From Dolomedes plantarius (taxonomy: Eukaryota; Arthropoda; Arachnida; Araneae; Dolomedidae), in assembly GCA_907164885.2 (NCBI GenBank), contig OU015496.1:167161732-167225731 (forward strand): 64,000 nucleotides of DNA, in the 5' to 3' direction. The first letter of the stretch is position 1. Each line of letters begins with the position of its first letter. A program made the position numbers and the translations under genes. Of the stretch, positions 23,349-34,966 are shown one piece after another. The notes under the pieces were generated by a model. That model did no database searches. It saw nothing but the letters and a program-made list of their open reading frames with translations, and was not told the origin of the DNA.

Positions 23349-24473
23349 ATTAGTTTAAAACACAGCGTATTGACACTTGTGCGCATGATAAAACATTTCC
23401 CACGCACAAACAGACCAATGTATTCACAATTTGAATTCAGAAAATAAAAATAAAAATACCGGGTGGGGTCACTCCCCTATTAAAAGAACATTACAATGGA
23501 ACAATCTAATCATGTGTCGTGCTCTGCTGCCACCGATAAGCGTCTCGAAAAAGAAGGGGCAATTTTGTCGAGAAATAACAAAGCCATTAAACGGCTCATC
23601 GGGGGATGATCGGCGAATCGTCGTCCTTTCGAAAGAGAATGCATGAATGTCTAAGTCAGTCAGTTAAGGAATGCGTCCCCCTATCTGAATCGAACGTTGA
23701 ACGGGCGCAAGTGTGTCGCCATTGTCCGGCGTCCGATTCGATAGGGGAGGGGCGTCCCAAGGTCACTGCCGATCGTTTACACGATGTCTCTTTTGTTCCG
23801 GAGTCCATAATCGATCGGGCTGCTCTTTGTTTCGACACATGAGGGAGGAGGAGATGACAGATATTCTAAAAATCATGTGACTAGAGAGAAGAGACATCAC
23901 GATAGGATTATTGTTGTAAAGCAAGACCGCTGGATTACTAAAACGATCTTCAGAGCTTTTATGATGCTGGGGCATAAAATTTTGGACCATGGCTCATTTT
24001 GTAAGTTAATATGCATTTAATAGTACAACAAAGGAGGCAAATCTCGTAGAATCTTAAGAGCACGGCAGGAAAGCCGAGTCAGCGACGGTAAACGATCAGG
24101 TAGCGAGGAGAAATGCAAGGAAAACAATAAGTTCGTTTCACTTTTCACAGTGCAGCGGATATGTTTAGCTCGTCAGTACGGATTACGAGCTCGTCTCGGT
24201 TCTTTTTAACTTCAACCCTCTTCAGCTAGCTATCGGGAAAAAATAATAGTGAAATAATTTTAAGTACTAATTTAGGTTTTTTAATTTCCTTAATAGATGC
24301 TTCCTATTTTAACTAATCTATTAATATTCACTATTTAGACCTGCGCTCAGATTTTTTTTTTATTATTACCCTTTTTTTTCTAATTATGTCTTTGGTGTCA
24401 TTTTAATAAAAGATACACATAGACCTAAGTAAGTGATGTCTTTTTCACACACCCACATTACTTTCAACTGCCG
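23349..24473. other. No recognised feature
   Basis: Includes a GC-richer patch at about 23530-23850 with short frames on both strands. It resembles the style of MITE family Z, but no ends could be defined. Confidence 0.45.
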
Positions 24474-24545
24474 CCGACATCGTATAGTAGTCAGCATCAC
24501 GAGCGCCCATGGAGTCAGTTCGATTCCCGACTAAGGCATGGACGT
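24474..24545 (+). repeat. tRNA-like SINE head or tRNA pseudogene
   Basis: A-box-like CGTATAGTAGTCAGCATC and B-box-like AGTTCGATTCCC are spaced as in a tRNA, recalling tRNA-Asp or -Glu. The acceptor and anticodon arms do not pair well, so it is unlikely to be a working tRNA. A short unique tail follows to about 24600. Confidence 0.55.
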
Positions 24546-24689
24546 TCTTGTGCTACCCTCTCATAGGGAACCATGTTTGTTCCCCTATAGGGTGTTTCAT
24601 TTAATTAAATAGCCAACAAATTTCGCGGTGGGGATGAGCGGATGACATCAAGACAACTGCTTGCAGCGTTCTTTCTCTTTCTCTCTCTC

Positions 24690-24850
24690 TTTTATTATTA
24701 TTTTTTTTTTGGGGGGCCAAAAACAAATATAATTTACTCCTATAATTTTCAATATCAAAACCTTATTATACTGAAGACCAAAATAAACAAAAAGAAACAA
24801 ATGAAAAAAATTTATTCATACCATAGCCTTTTAACTCCCCCCCCCCCATT
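24690..24850. repeat. Low-complexity T, G and C runs
   Basis: Homopolymers and AT-rich sequence between two tRNA-like sequences; nothing else seen. Confidence 0.6.
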
Positions 24851-24876
24851 ATTTCAATAAATGAAATAATTTAATC

Positions 24877-25213
24877 GAGGGCTCGAGGTAGCCTAATGGC
24901 AGCGCGTCGGCTTTCGGTGTTGAAGGTGCTCGGGTCGAATCCCGAAATCTCCGTCAAATACCTCCGTGTCTAGGCCGGATATGGGCACGTTAAATCCGTT
25001 GACCGTTAAGTCTATCTATGAGGTCAGAGAGGATGGGAAAGGGCACGATCCCCCAGATGTCGCCCCTTGGGGTGCTCGTTCAAAATTCAGGTGACACCTG
25101 GCTAACTCGGACCTTGTGGTGCCATTATAAACCTGAACCGCGCCCTGCTAGCCTATATGGACCTGGCCTGGAATACTTCCACCAGGGGTCATTAAAAACA
25201 AAAACAACAATAA
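24877..25213 (+). mobile_element. tRNA-derived SINE with A-rich tail
   Basis: Head: GAGGTAGCCTAATGGCAGCG (A box) and GGGTCGAATCCC (B box, 24931-24942). A GC-rich body of about 230 bases follows, ending in an A-rich tail (AAAAACAAAAACAACAATAAA). This is the most complete SINE here. A frame at 25018-25218 lies in the body and is not a gene. Confidence 0.85.
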
Positions 25214-25821
25214 ATTAATCTAATTTAGTAATGTTGTTTTAAAACCCTACATCAGAAAAAAAGATCGAGACAAATGTTTTGTAACAATAATGTCATGTAA
25301 TTCCAAAATTAATATCCAAATCCATTCTAGTGGTCAAAGAGCAGCATTTTCTCTCCAAGGGTGGTTTCAGCCATGGAAAGTTTTAAATACAGAAAGCATA
25401 TAGCATTACAGAGGCGTAAGTAATAAAACAGTGAAAGACTCATCAGTATCAAGTGTTTTAATTATGAACGTGTGCGCAGAAAATGTGTGCACTGTACTAT
25501 ACTCGTACAAAAAATTAAATAGAACATAACTGAGATAACAAATAAAATTGGATATCATACGACAAACCAGTTACGTAAAAATCCTAACTTTCCACTAAGA
25601 ACACAGATAATATGAATTTTTCGAAAAACCAATAGTAAATAAATATTTTGAATCCACCATTTTCCTCTATTTCACGCAAATTGAAAGTTATTTTTTTTCC
25701 TCTTTAAAAAAAAATTATTTTTATTATTTAGGGGAAAACACTACTCTCTTTATTTGAACCTGGGCCCTTCATTTTTGGCATTTCTCACCCTGCACTTAAT
25801 CAGTTCCTATCTAGCTCTTAT
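25214..25821. other. No recognised feature
   Basis: AT-rich sequence, no repeat or gene supported. Confidence 0.5.
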
Positions 25822-27069
25822 CGCTGTTGTGCACTAACCCTATTGGATTCGCTCGCCTCGATGTTAACCTAAGGAGAAAATGGTGTCTACTATTAACAGT
25901 ATCATGTCCCCACAATGTAGCTTCACTGTCGAGGACGTAGATAGCGTTAAACCGAGCCTGGCTAATCTCTAGCCAAAACATCCACATAAATGATCCGAGA
26001 GGAGACAGACTTAGAGGAAATAAGATACTCTTTATTCATTAATGCATTTACATATATCTACAAAATATATAAAATACTGCCCTTGCAGTAGAGAAGTGGC
26101 TCACCGCCAAAGTTAACAATTTCATGGGGACGCGGCCCAGTGCGCACGTCTGATCCCAAGCCTGTCGGCAAAAAAAAAACTTCTCTCTCGGAAGACAAAC
26201 GTCTGCCTCTCAGAACAACCGCTGTCTAGCGTCGTCGGCAAAATCTGTTTAAGAGACAAAAGGCTACCGCCTTTTATCACCTCCTACCCGGTTCCTTCTC
26301 GAAAAGCCTGGAATATTACCAGACATCATTTCCGGGTGTAGTACGTCACTTCCGCACGAGCCATCCTCTGTCATTTCTCACCTGGGCGACATTCAAGACC
26401 AACCCACATTGTCTGGCGAGGGGGTCCTACCTTTTCATAGGTCATCCGTCACTCTCTGTCTCCCAATTATTGGACAGTCGCCCTCGGGTCCGTTAACCTG
26501 CAACAGATGGGACCTTCTGGAATAGAAAACATCATTATTCCTTCCTTTTGAGTTCCTCCGCCGCCAGGAAAATTTATCCGGATGCCCCGTACACATCTGA
26601 AACTCTTTCAAACAGTTCTCAAAAGAACACATGTGGGAGAAGAGACAATTAAGTCCACTGCTTGTGTAAAATGGGGGCTGCCGACGTGACAACAGCTACA
26701 TAAATGCCGATAATCCAATAAAAATGATAATTTAAGGATTGCCTGACCTTTTTTTCACCTTGGAACAAGATTTAATTTATGAATATTGTCCACCAAAAGA
26801 ATTATTAATGAGTCTAGTGTGTTTAAAACACACTAGACCAGATTTTTTTCCTCGAATAATTTAAATTTAAAAATATTATTTGCATTAAAAAAAAACGAAA
26901 AATGCCCCAAGATGTAAAAATTATCTCCCTATTATGGAGTACAATTTAAAAAATAAATAAATAAATTTTTTTAAAAATCATTCAATCTAAGTCTGCAATC
27001 CTTGGACACATATTCTCCAAAGGTTAACATTGAGATAAGTAAATCCAATAAAGTTAGTAGACAGCAGCC
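25822..27069. mobile_element. Long-TIR MITE family W, copy 1, split by a solo LTR
   Basis: Ends share CTATTGGATTCGCTC(A/G)CCTC-type TIRs of about 65 bp with the copies at 39368, 55444 and 62915. TTAA follows the right end (27070-27073); TTAT sits at the left. An LTR occupies 25900-26690. Inside is a short palindrome, GTGTGTTTAAAACACAC, near 26818. Confidence 0.85.
25900..26690 (-). mobile_element. Solo LTR, reverse strand
   Basis: 791 bp bounded by the 5-bp duplication AACAG (25895-25899 and 26691-26695) inside the family W MITE. On the reverse strand it starts GTCACGTCGGCAGCC, has AATAAA at 26036-26031 and ends GGGGACATGATA, in LTR order. No internal coding region remains, as expected after LTR-LTR recombination. 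If one edge base is shared, the duplication is 4 bp. A Gypsy origin is likely but unproven. Confidence 0.75.
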
Positions 27070-27312
27070 TTAAGGTACACGAAAGCATCATCGCCTTCGC
27101 AAAACCCTTAGGAAACTCGCAGTTATTACAGCCATTATCATATCATGAATTCTCTCATTTGCGTTAGGATCAAACCAATGCTCATGAGCTAAAACATTTA
27201 CAGAAAAAGGGCACTTCAAAATAAAATTTTCCTAAACTACAACCCTTCTCTCATCCGATAATGCGATTCCTGTATTCCTATATTCTTGTTGCGCCAGTGC
27301 CAGTCTCTAAAC
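27070..27312. other. Spacer
   Basis: Unrecognised sequence; its last 8 bases are the target duplication of the following hAT. Confidence 0.5.
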
Positions 27313-28479
27313 CAGAGGTCCCCAAACGTGTTTGTCCTGTAGACCTCATGCCGAATTTTTCTGTTTTGGGTAGACCCCTGCTATCCTAATACTAATTTTT
27401 TAGAAATCATCAACTTTAAAAGTGTTTTTGAAGCTGACACAGAGCTACTCACTTTGAGAGGGTTTACTGTAGAGTGAAAAATTTTAAAATAATAATATAT
27501 ATATATATATATATGTGTGTGTGCGTGTGTGTGTGTGTTAGTTAAGTTTTATAGTTATACATTTATTAATTAAAACGACACAAAATGCAAATCTAGTAAC
27601 CTTTTTTACATAGAATAAATACACAACAAAATCAATGCTTTTAATGGGAGGGATGACCTGATGCTTTGATAGCAAAATTTCAATATTCGGCTTCAATTTA
27701 GTCAAATTTAACCTTAAATCTCCTCGGCGAGTGATATCTGTTTTTTTTGTTTGTTTGTTTGTTTTTTTTGGGGGGGGCGGTAAGGAGATTGACAGCCGCT
27801 CTGAAACCCCTTTCCAGGAGGTATGAAGATGGAAAAACTATCAAAAACTTTCTCGCGATAGTTCATAATGCAGGATATGTAACAGGTATGTCTCTTTGAA
27901 GCCAGAATTGATGATATCCCTTTCTAAACTGTACCTTAAGCTCTTCGTTGGTGATTATACTCATCAGTTCTTCTTGTAACATGACATCCGTTTCTTCAAT
28001 GTCACCGTATGGATTGATAATCCACTGACTGTGGTATTTCCATAGTCAATACATCTTCAAACCTAATTTCAAAGTTTGTGTGAAGGACATATAAATGTTG
28101 AACGTAGGTTGAAAGGTCATAATCCTGGCAGTTTGTCTGTGCCAAATTGGGAAACTGGCAAGTTCAATATAACGGCTACCTGCTGGCCCTCGCTGTAACC
28201 GTTACAGTTCAAAAGTACATGATGTCGCAACACAAGTTACACGTACTGCGGCCGAAAAGTGAATAGATTTCTTACACAATTTTATGAAATATACATATAA
28301 ATGTATCTATCTATTATAAGAAAGTACTCATATTACGTAAATACCTCAATATGTACTATCTGTGTTAAGCGGATTATTATATTTCATGCACCCCCAAATT
28401 TTCTTTTTCACTGGCATGGACCCCTTGCAGGTCTATATCGACCCGTAGGAGTCGATATAGACCACTTTGGGAATGACTG
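27313..28479 (-). mobile_element. hAT element with transposase remnant
   Basis: Ends CAGAGGTCCCCAAACG and, on the other strand, CAGTCATTCCCAAAG. Exact 8-bp duplication CTCTAAAC at 27305-27312 and 28480-28487. 1167 bp. It carries only the C-terminal part of a transposase on the reverse strand, plus (TA)n/(TG)n at 27497-27539 and T/G homopolymers at 27740-27780. Confidence 0.93.
27645..28092 (-). pseudogene. hAT transposase C-terminal fragment
   Basis: Reverse-strand frames give a stretch with YGDIEETDVMLQEELMSIIT, then NEELKVQFRKGYHQFWLQRD and IPVTYPAL. A degraded dimerisation region follows, with F-P-S-S-Y-L-x-E-R-G-F and later R-R-G-D-L-R-L-N-L-T. These are hallmarks of the hAT C-terminal dimerisation domain in the ZBED5/GTF2IRD2-like branch (recalled family knowledge). 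A poly-G/T expansion and frameshifts break it; the BED finger and catalytic N-terminal part are deleted. Confidence 0.8.
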
Positions 28480-28487
28480 CTCTAAAC

Positions 28488-29387
28488 TGACGGTAGAGGT
28501 CTATAATACGCTTGCATTGAAGGGCTGGTTATCGCCAAGCAGCCATCCCCCAAGGTCGGCGGGTAAGACAGCAACGAAACTCATCCTGTCTGTCTTCTCT
28601 TCTTTAAATTTTCAACACAACTGTGCAAACTTTTCCCGCTCTAACCTCTAACTGGATGCGGATTAGCAAATACCTGAAACACGCGAGTGACAGTAATGTA
28701 AACACACTAACGTGATGCCAGCGATTAAAACGTTCAAAAACGGGCGCACTTCGAAGAAGAATCCAATCAAACAATTGCTCCACACGCCTTTTGCAAACTA
28801 ATCAACGAACACAGCGGAATCCGACGAAAAAAAAAAGAAAAAAAAACCGAAGGAAAAATTATTTCTTCGGGCTACACTTTTTCACACAAGGCTGGATAAG
28901 ACATGGCCGACAGGAAGCGGACTCTGTCGAACGATCGGAAACTTACGTCCTCCCGAGCACCCCTGGGCAAACAAAGGGGGCTACCCCCCATCCCCTCAGA
29001 TGTTTTCAATGGTCGTTCTCATCATCGCCATCAGTCATGTATGATGAACCTTTTGTCCAGGGCGTTAATTAAAGAGGTCCGATTCCAGAATAAGACATCC
29101 GGCTCATCTCGCTAAAGGGGGGAATTTCTAACGCTTTTTCTTTCTCTCGGATCCATTAAGCAGAATGAGGTTTCTCTCGGCGCATAGTCTGAAAACAATG
29201 AGTGGAAAATGGAGCCTCGGTCAAAGGCGACAGTTTGATGAGGCGTGTTATCTGTAACACACTGTTCCACTGGCAGACAGTAGCACATTTGTGTACACAT
29301 GCATCTGTGGTATGCAGTGAATGTTTGGAACACATGCGCCACCAGAGATATTTATTTTCGGTGAAGGGGGTCGAGGTTATTTTAAAT
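28488..29387. other. No recognised gene
   Basis: Mixed composition. Frames of 70-140 codons near 28791-29612 lack known motifs and overlap on both strands; GC-rich stretches make such frames by chance. Confidence 0.45.
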
Positions 29388-29655
29388 ACTGGGAATATAC
29401 ATTCAAGAAACGGAGCGAGAAGTGTAGGGGAAAGCAGTGATTTATTGGTCCCGTCGCCGAGAGGAGGTTTTATGGCGTCCCTCGTCCCTTTGATGATTCG
29501 TACTCAGACCGCTCCGGAGAGCAGTTTTAAGACGAATGATCAAACCGACGAAATACTTCCCCCACATTGGGGGGGGGGGGACAAATCGACACCAAAATGT
29601 GTCAAGAGGTAACGGGGGGAGCTTATTCGCAGCTTATTCGCGTATGTGTAGTTGT
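29388..29655. mobile_element. GC-rich MITE, family Z, copy 3
   Basis: Matches copy 1 in AAGCAGTGATTTATTGGTC-like sequence (GGAAACAGTGATTTATGGGTC there) and ends with TTCGCGTATGTGTAG, comparable to the family's terminal repeats. Contains a G run at 29567-29580. Diverged, non-coding. Confidence 0.5.
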
Positions 29656-29800
29656 AGCTAAACAAGCGACCGAAGCTGATAGGCGAAATAATGGAGCTGA
29701 TAAGAGTACAAATAATAATAGCGATATAAAAAGGTTTGCAACTGCAGATACGGTGGGGCATCAATTATGGGTTGAAGACGCGAAAGACACCTGACTATAA

Positions 29801-29970
29801 GGGCCTGTTCACACAGAATCCGTCAGCATCAACGCTACTCGTATTGAAATATATTTAACCAAGTTCAAACCTCCAAACGATTAGCCCCGAAATTGTTAAG
29901 GTCTATGATTGGTTTAAAATATGTCAATACGAGGAACGCTGACGCTGACGGATTCTGTGTGAACAGGCCC
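29801..29970. mobile_element. PIF/Harbinger-type MITE
   Basis: 170-bp near-palindrome. Both ends read GGGCCTGTTCACACAGAATC, with perfect identity over 27 bases and good identity to about 55. TAA flanks each side (29798-29800, 29971-29973), matching the 3-bp TWA duplication of PIF/Harbinger elements. Non-coding; high arm identity suggests it is young. Confidence 0.85.
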
Positions 29971-29973
29971 TAA

Positions 29974-30636
<663 letters not shown>

Positions 30637-31402
30637 CTAGCCGGGCTTCTCCCGTCTAGCCAGTAGGTTTAAGGATCCGCTCCCTTCAGCAATCATCGTC
30701 AGAGAACGGATACACTAGAAAACAACAACGAATAAAGGTATTTCAATTTAGTGGTTACGCATCCTACGCATCCTGCAAAAAGTCGCAGGTAGAACAAAAA
30801 AATTCTTTTCCTCCCCCCCCCCCCCGGCGAGAAGTTCTCTTCCCTCCACCCCTCCACGTATGGGTGAAAAAATCTTTCTTCGAGAAGTTACCTTCCCCTC
30901 CCCGCGTATGGGTGAAGAAATGGTTTTTTGGTGTCCGTAACTGGTCGAAAATAAAAAAGTGACCTCGGAAACGAAAGTTAAAAAAACAACGAATAAAGGT
31001 ATTTCAACTGTTTTTGTTGGAAATAAGGGATATATAATCCTGTTTTTTAATTAATTCTTTTCCCGAGATTACTTTTTTATTTTCGACCAGATCCGGACAC
31101 CAAAGAACCATTTCTTCACCCATACGCGGGGAGGGGAAGGTAACATCTCAAAGAAAGACTTTTCCGCCCAAACGCGGAGGGGTGGAGGGTCGCCATCTGG
31201 CGGACCTTAGCACAAATAGAACCGAATATTGCATAAAAAATTTAATACAAATTTTTCTAGTATAAAATTTAAAATTCGGGCTTCGAGGTGCACGTACTCA
31301 TCGTCTGCACTACCTGTGTGCCAAATTTCATGGCTGTAAGTGCCACAGATTCGTCTGGAGGCCGCACACAGACAGACAAACACTTCCTTTTATTAGTATA
31401 GA
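30637..31402 (-). mobile_element. Non-autonomous Helitron, copy 2
   Basis: On the reverse strand it starts TCTATACTAATAAAAGG after an A, then TTGTCTGTCTGTGTGCGG. It ends with a short hairpin (GACGGGAGAAGCCCGG) and CTAG before a T, as Helitrons insert between A and T. 766 bp, no Rep/helicase. It contains a large foldback (30839-31196) and a C run near 30813-30825. Confidence 0.88.
30839..31196. repeat. Foldback inside Helitron copy 2
   Basis: Arms 30839-30972 and 31060-31196 are inverted copies of each other (for example CCCCGCGTATGGGTGAAG versus CTTCACCCATACGCGGGG), about 135 bp each with a spacer near 85 bp. Each arm also repeats a CCTCC/CGTATGGGTGAA unit. Confidence 0.92.
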
Positions 31403-32080
31403 TTTACAAATGCATATTTTTAACAAATTGATGAATAATAATTACAATAAAGTTATATGCGAACAATATATTTTGTGCAATGTTTAATTCTGGCGTGAGT
31501 CGCACTTTTTGTTTGATATTAGGGAGAAATATTAGAATGACACAGTCTCATTTCATCCTCAAGTGATTCCAGACTCTCTCTTTTGTTATTCCAACAACTG
31601 AACGAATAACACTTCCAATATTCAATTATATTAAGTTTACAGCAAGTGAACGAATAACCTAAATAATTAATTATTACGTTTTTCGTGCTTTTAAAACCCC
31701 TAAGAAGTGTAACAACGTTCCTCATCAATATATTTCGCGGCATAAATTGCGAAAGCATGTTTTTGAATTTTGTTTTCAGCGGGTTTTTTCATCTTCAAAT
31801 GCAATGCACGTTTTTTCAAAAATATTTACAAATTTATAAAAACAAAAACTTTTTCAATTTCGTAGAAATAGATATCAATAAGTTAATATCCTGTAAAAAA
31901 AAATATAGCTTTTGAAAAATGTAAGATTTTATGAACTATGCGCTTTTTTTTTAAACGTCTATCTTCATCTACAAAAAAAAAATGCAAAAACATGCATGTG
32001 CTAATCTGTGATTAGGAAAATACCTATAGAAAATTACTCTATACGTCATGATCAGTGATGTACTGCCTTAACTAATATAT
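31403..32080. other. No recognised gene
   Basis: AT-rich. 31985-32045 weakly resembles the distal end of old family Y (GCTAATCTGTGATTAGGAAA). Confidence 0.45.
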
Positions 32081-32538
32081 TGTTACGAATTTTACGAGTC
32101 TCTGGTAATCTCGCCAAATAAGAGTTATCGCCAAATTGACAATGGATTTGAAGACTTATTTTGGTCGCCAAATTTGGTGATATGGCTCCAAATGATAGCC
32201 ACCTTCTAGATCTTTCTCGTACGTTCTGGAGGTTTCTAGCTGGCGGCCGATAGGCGGCGCTTTGGAAGTCTATAAATATCCCTTACATTGACAGTGGAAC
32301 TCAGTATTCTTTTCTGCTGAGAATTGAATGTATTGAAAGTGCGTTAGGCGTATATCGAAGACTCTGTTATTCTGACTTGTATTTTTAGAGTTTTCTGTTG
32401 TATAGAAGACAGTTGATACGTGTTTTCTGTTAGTATTTGTGTATGCGCCTGAAGAATTTACAGAATAATAAATTTTATTTTCTGTGCACTCTCTGAAGAG
32501 ATTTTTATTCAATCTCATCGAACCCAGAAAACGGAACA
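32081..32538 (+). repeat. 5' LTR of the Gypsy element
   Basis: 458 bp, TGTTACGAATTTTACGAGTC to ACGGAACA. TATA-like TATAAATAT near 32270 and AATAAA near 32466 mark promoter and poly(A) signal. Directly after it, TGGTGTCAGTGGTGTGGGG is in primer-binding-site position; I cannot name the primer tRNA. Confidence 0.93.
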
Positions 32539-32565
32539 TTTTGGTGTCAGTGGTGTGGGGATTGA

Positions 32566-33210
32566 ATGCCTATTACAAAATTAATGGCTGGTCAGACTGT
32601 TACAGCTCAAGCTTTGGAAGATAAATTTCAACAGATTATTGCTGCGATGACGGCTATGCAAAACAACATTGCGATAGAGAATTCTGCAGGTCCAGAAGAG
32701 ATAACGAAAGAAATGAAAGAAATGTCTGCAGGTCAAGACAGGGTAAGGAAAGAAGTATCTGCAGGTCAAGAAGAGATGAAAGCCAGTCAAGAAGAGATAA
32801 AGAAAGAAATGTATGCAGGTCAAGAAGAGATAAAGGAAATATCGGCTGGTCGGGAAGAATTAAAGTGTGAAATCATAACTACCGTGAATGAAAGAGTGAG
32901 AGAAATGGAAGACAAATTTGAAGAAAAATTTCAGAATGTGGAACACAAATTTAATATTTTTGAAGCAAATATTAGAGTTATAAAAGAAAATTTACAAGAA
33001 AAATTTGATAAAATTGACAACAAATTTGAAAATATGGAGGGAAAATTTGATAAAGTTGACAACAAATTTGAAAATTTGGAGGAGAAATTTGGCAACAAAT
33101 TTGAAACTATGGAAGAAAATTTTGGCAACAAACTTGAAACTATGGAAGAAAAATTTGGCAACAAATTTGAAACTATGGAAGAAAAATTTGGCTATATGAA
33201 AGAAAATTAG
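32566..33210 (+). CDS. Gypsy Gag N-terminal coiled-coil protein
   Basis: Open frame of 214 codons from the first ATG after the 5' LTR. An N-terminal MPITKLMAGQTVTAQALEDK leads to an E/K-rich helical region with repeated SAGQEE-type units (about residues 45-95). Heptad-like repeats of NKFENMEEKFG type follow to residue 214. This coiled-coil Gag head fits many arthropod Gypsy elements (recalled). The frame ends with TAG at 33208-33210, while Gag-like sequence continues downstream. The stop is thus probably a premature mutation; another copy of the family would settle it. The repeats could expand or contract by slippage. Confidence 0.85.
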   Translation: MPITKLMAGQTVTAQALEDKFQQIIAAMTAMQNNIAIENSAGPEEITKEMKEMSAGQDRVRKEVSAGQEEMKASQEEIKKEMYAGQEEIKEISAGREELKCEIITTVNERVREMEDKFEEKFQNVEHKFNIFEANIRVIKENLQEKFDKIDNKFENMEGKFDKVDNKFENLEEKFGNKFETMEENFGNKLETMEEKFGNKFETMEEKFGYMKEN

Positions 33211-34060
33211 AGGGAAAATTTACCGATGTTTCAAGAAAAGTTCATATTTTAGAACAAAAATTGTCAAATACTTATATTAATGTAGATTCTAACTGTATAT
33301 CTGTCACCTACCGGCCACCCATTAAGCTGTAGACCTGTGATGGAAAATCTTCTTGGCAAGTTTACAAAATCCTATTCTCGATGGTGGCGGACGCCAACGA
33401 ATGGGACTCTGTAACAAAAGAGTGTCAATTGGCTACATCTCTGTGAGCCGAAGCGGCGGATATTTTGCTGACGATCTCAAAAGAGCAGCTATTAGACTTT
33501 AGCGCACTTTCAAGTGCTTTGGAGTTACGCTTTGCAGAGAAGTGTTCGAAGGACTATAGCCGGCTCCAGCTCGAACCTCGCCAACTGAAGCCAAATGAAT
33601 CGCTACAAGAACTTGCATCAGACGTCTGACCTGGATCTCTCCAGGTCAGACTGCCTTGCGGAAGTGCGGGAAGATCTTGCTTTAGATTATTTTATCGATG
33701 GTGTTCGTGACTTTGAAACACAGAAGGCACTTCGAATGGCAGATGTTAAAGATCTGAAGTCCGCCTCAGTCTATGCCATGAAGTTTGAATAGCCCAACAG
33801 GCTTCTTAAAAACTTGCCATTGAATTACGGTTTCGAACTTTACCGAATCTCTTGAACGTTCAATTGAATACTAGATGGAAAGAATAGACGAGTTGACAAA
33901 ACAGGTCAGCGCTTTAAGATCAGTTAAGGCTGACAGATGACAAGTCGTAAAATGCTGGAGTTGCGGCGGCGAAGGCCACACCCGAAGAAATTGCCCAGGG
34001 CGCCAAGACTCGGGAGCGAAGAACACTCCCAAGAAACAGGGGAATACAGACGTCCTATCA
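33211..34060 (+). pseudogene. Gypsy Gag C-terminal part with zinc knuckle
   Basis: After the stop the translation continues as Gag capsid sequence with several stops: WQVYKILFSMVADANEWDSV, AEAADILLTISKEQLLDFSA, then in another frame VREDLALDYFIDGVRDFETQ (33595-33792). A CCHC nucleic-acid-binding knuckle, CWSCGGEGHTRRNC, sits at 33953-33994. Multiple frameshifts make it non-functional. The knuckle is followed within about 60 bases by pol-linker sequence, marking the deletion junction. Confidence 0.85.
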
Positions 34061-34650
34061 CGAAAACCCCGTTCTGGAAGCTTCCATTATTGTTCCAGAG
34101 TGGAAAAGAAATTCGATGTTATAAATCCCGTTGCAAGGCGAACTACCGCTTCTACGTCACCAGAGCCAGATCCATGGAGGGATGACGAAGTTCGAAAAGA
34201 TCAGCTGGAAGATCCTGAACTAAGGCCCATAGCTGTTCACGAAACTACTGGCTATACACCATCCCAGATGCTTTCCGGTCATGATCTCCGTCTGCCATGT
34301 GATCTCCAGTCCGGACGCCCTCCAGAAACGCCTTCATCGCCTGAAGAGTACAGGCGATGTACTCTTCAGGCATCGAGGCTCGTTTTTTAGACGTCCATAA
34401 CTTCGCCCGTGAACGGAACAACATCGTAACGGAGAAGACGAAGACCCGATACGATACGAAAGCAACAAGACATGAATTCCATGAAGGTGGTAAGGTATGG
34501 TTCTGGAACCCGATTCGACGTAAAGGACTTTCTCCCAAGTTACAGTCGTCTTGGGATGGTCCGTATACAGTCCTAAAAAGACTGAATGACGTCGTGGTTC
34601 ATATCAGAAAATCGTCTGATTCTAAGCCTAGAAGTGCATTATGATAGGCT
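34061..34650 (+). pseudogene. Gypsy pol remnant: RNase H-integrase linker and integrase C-terminus
   Basis: Linker sequence with VEKKFDVINPVARRTTASTS and DQLEDPELRPIA is joined directly to the integrase tail, beginning HETTGYTPSQMLSGHDLRLP. The core carrying the integrase DDE is missing. The tail keeps the GPY/F-type module (VWFWNPIRRKGLSPKLQSSW, then D-G-P-Y-T-V-L). A palindromic disturbance at 34339-34372 breaks the frame between two halves. Confidence 0.85.
34339..34372. repeat. Palindrome in the integrase tail
   Basis: GCCTGAAGAGTAC, a short loop, then GTACTCTTCAGGC. The second arm replaces sequence expected after S-P-E-E-Y and shifts the frame, as template switching at a hairpin could do. 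Confidence 0.85.
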
Positions 34651-34952
34651 ATCTCCTTACTATGGTCATAGTTAATAGATTAAAGAAATGTACAGACTAT
34701 GGTCTTCCTCTTTTTGTATATAACGTTTTATTTAGTGTAAATAATCCTTAAGTAAATTTTGTTTTATTAATGTTGTTTAAAGTAATTAGATGTTCCTTGT
34801 ACGTATTTATTGGTTTTATAAAGTATGTATTTGTCTGTATGCGTGTTAATTTTGTATTTATTTTAGTTGTGACTTTATAATTCAGTTTTCTATTATGTAT
34901 TGTAAGTAAGGCTTCCTGCCCAAGAGCTGTACTGCCCGGAACGTGCAGTCCT

Positions 34953-34966
34953 TGAGGAGGGAGCAA
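34953..34966 (+). promoter_or_regulatory. Polypurine tract of the Gypsy element
   Basis: GAGGAGGGAGCAA directly before the 3' LTR start, the position of the plus-strand primer. Confidence 0.8.

Noticed and set aside
24474..24545. Functional tRNA-Asp or tRNA-Glu gene
   Set aside because: A and B boxes are recognisable but acceptor and anticodon stems do not pair well.
28791..29612. Overlapping frames of 70-136 codons
   Set aside because: Both strands give similar frames in GC-rich DNA, no motif, part overlaps MITE family Z.
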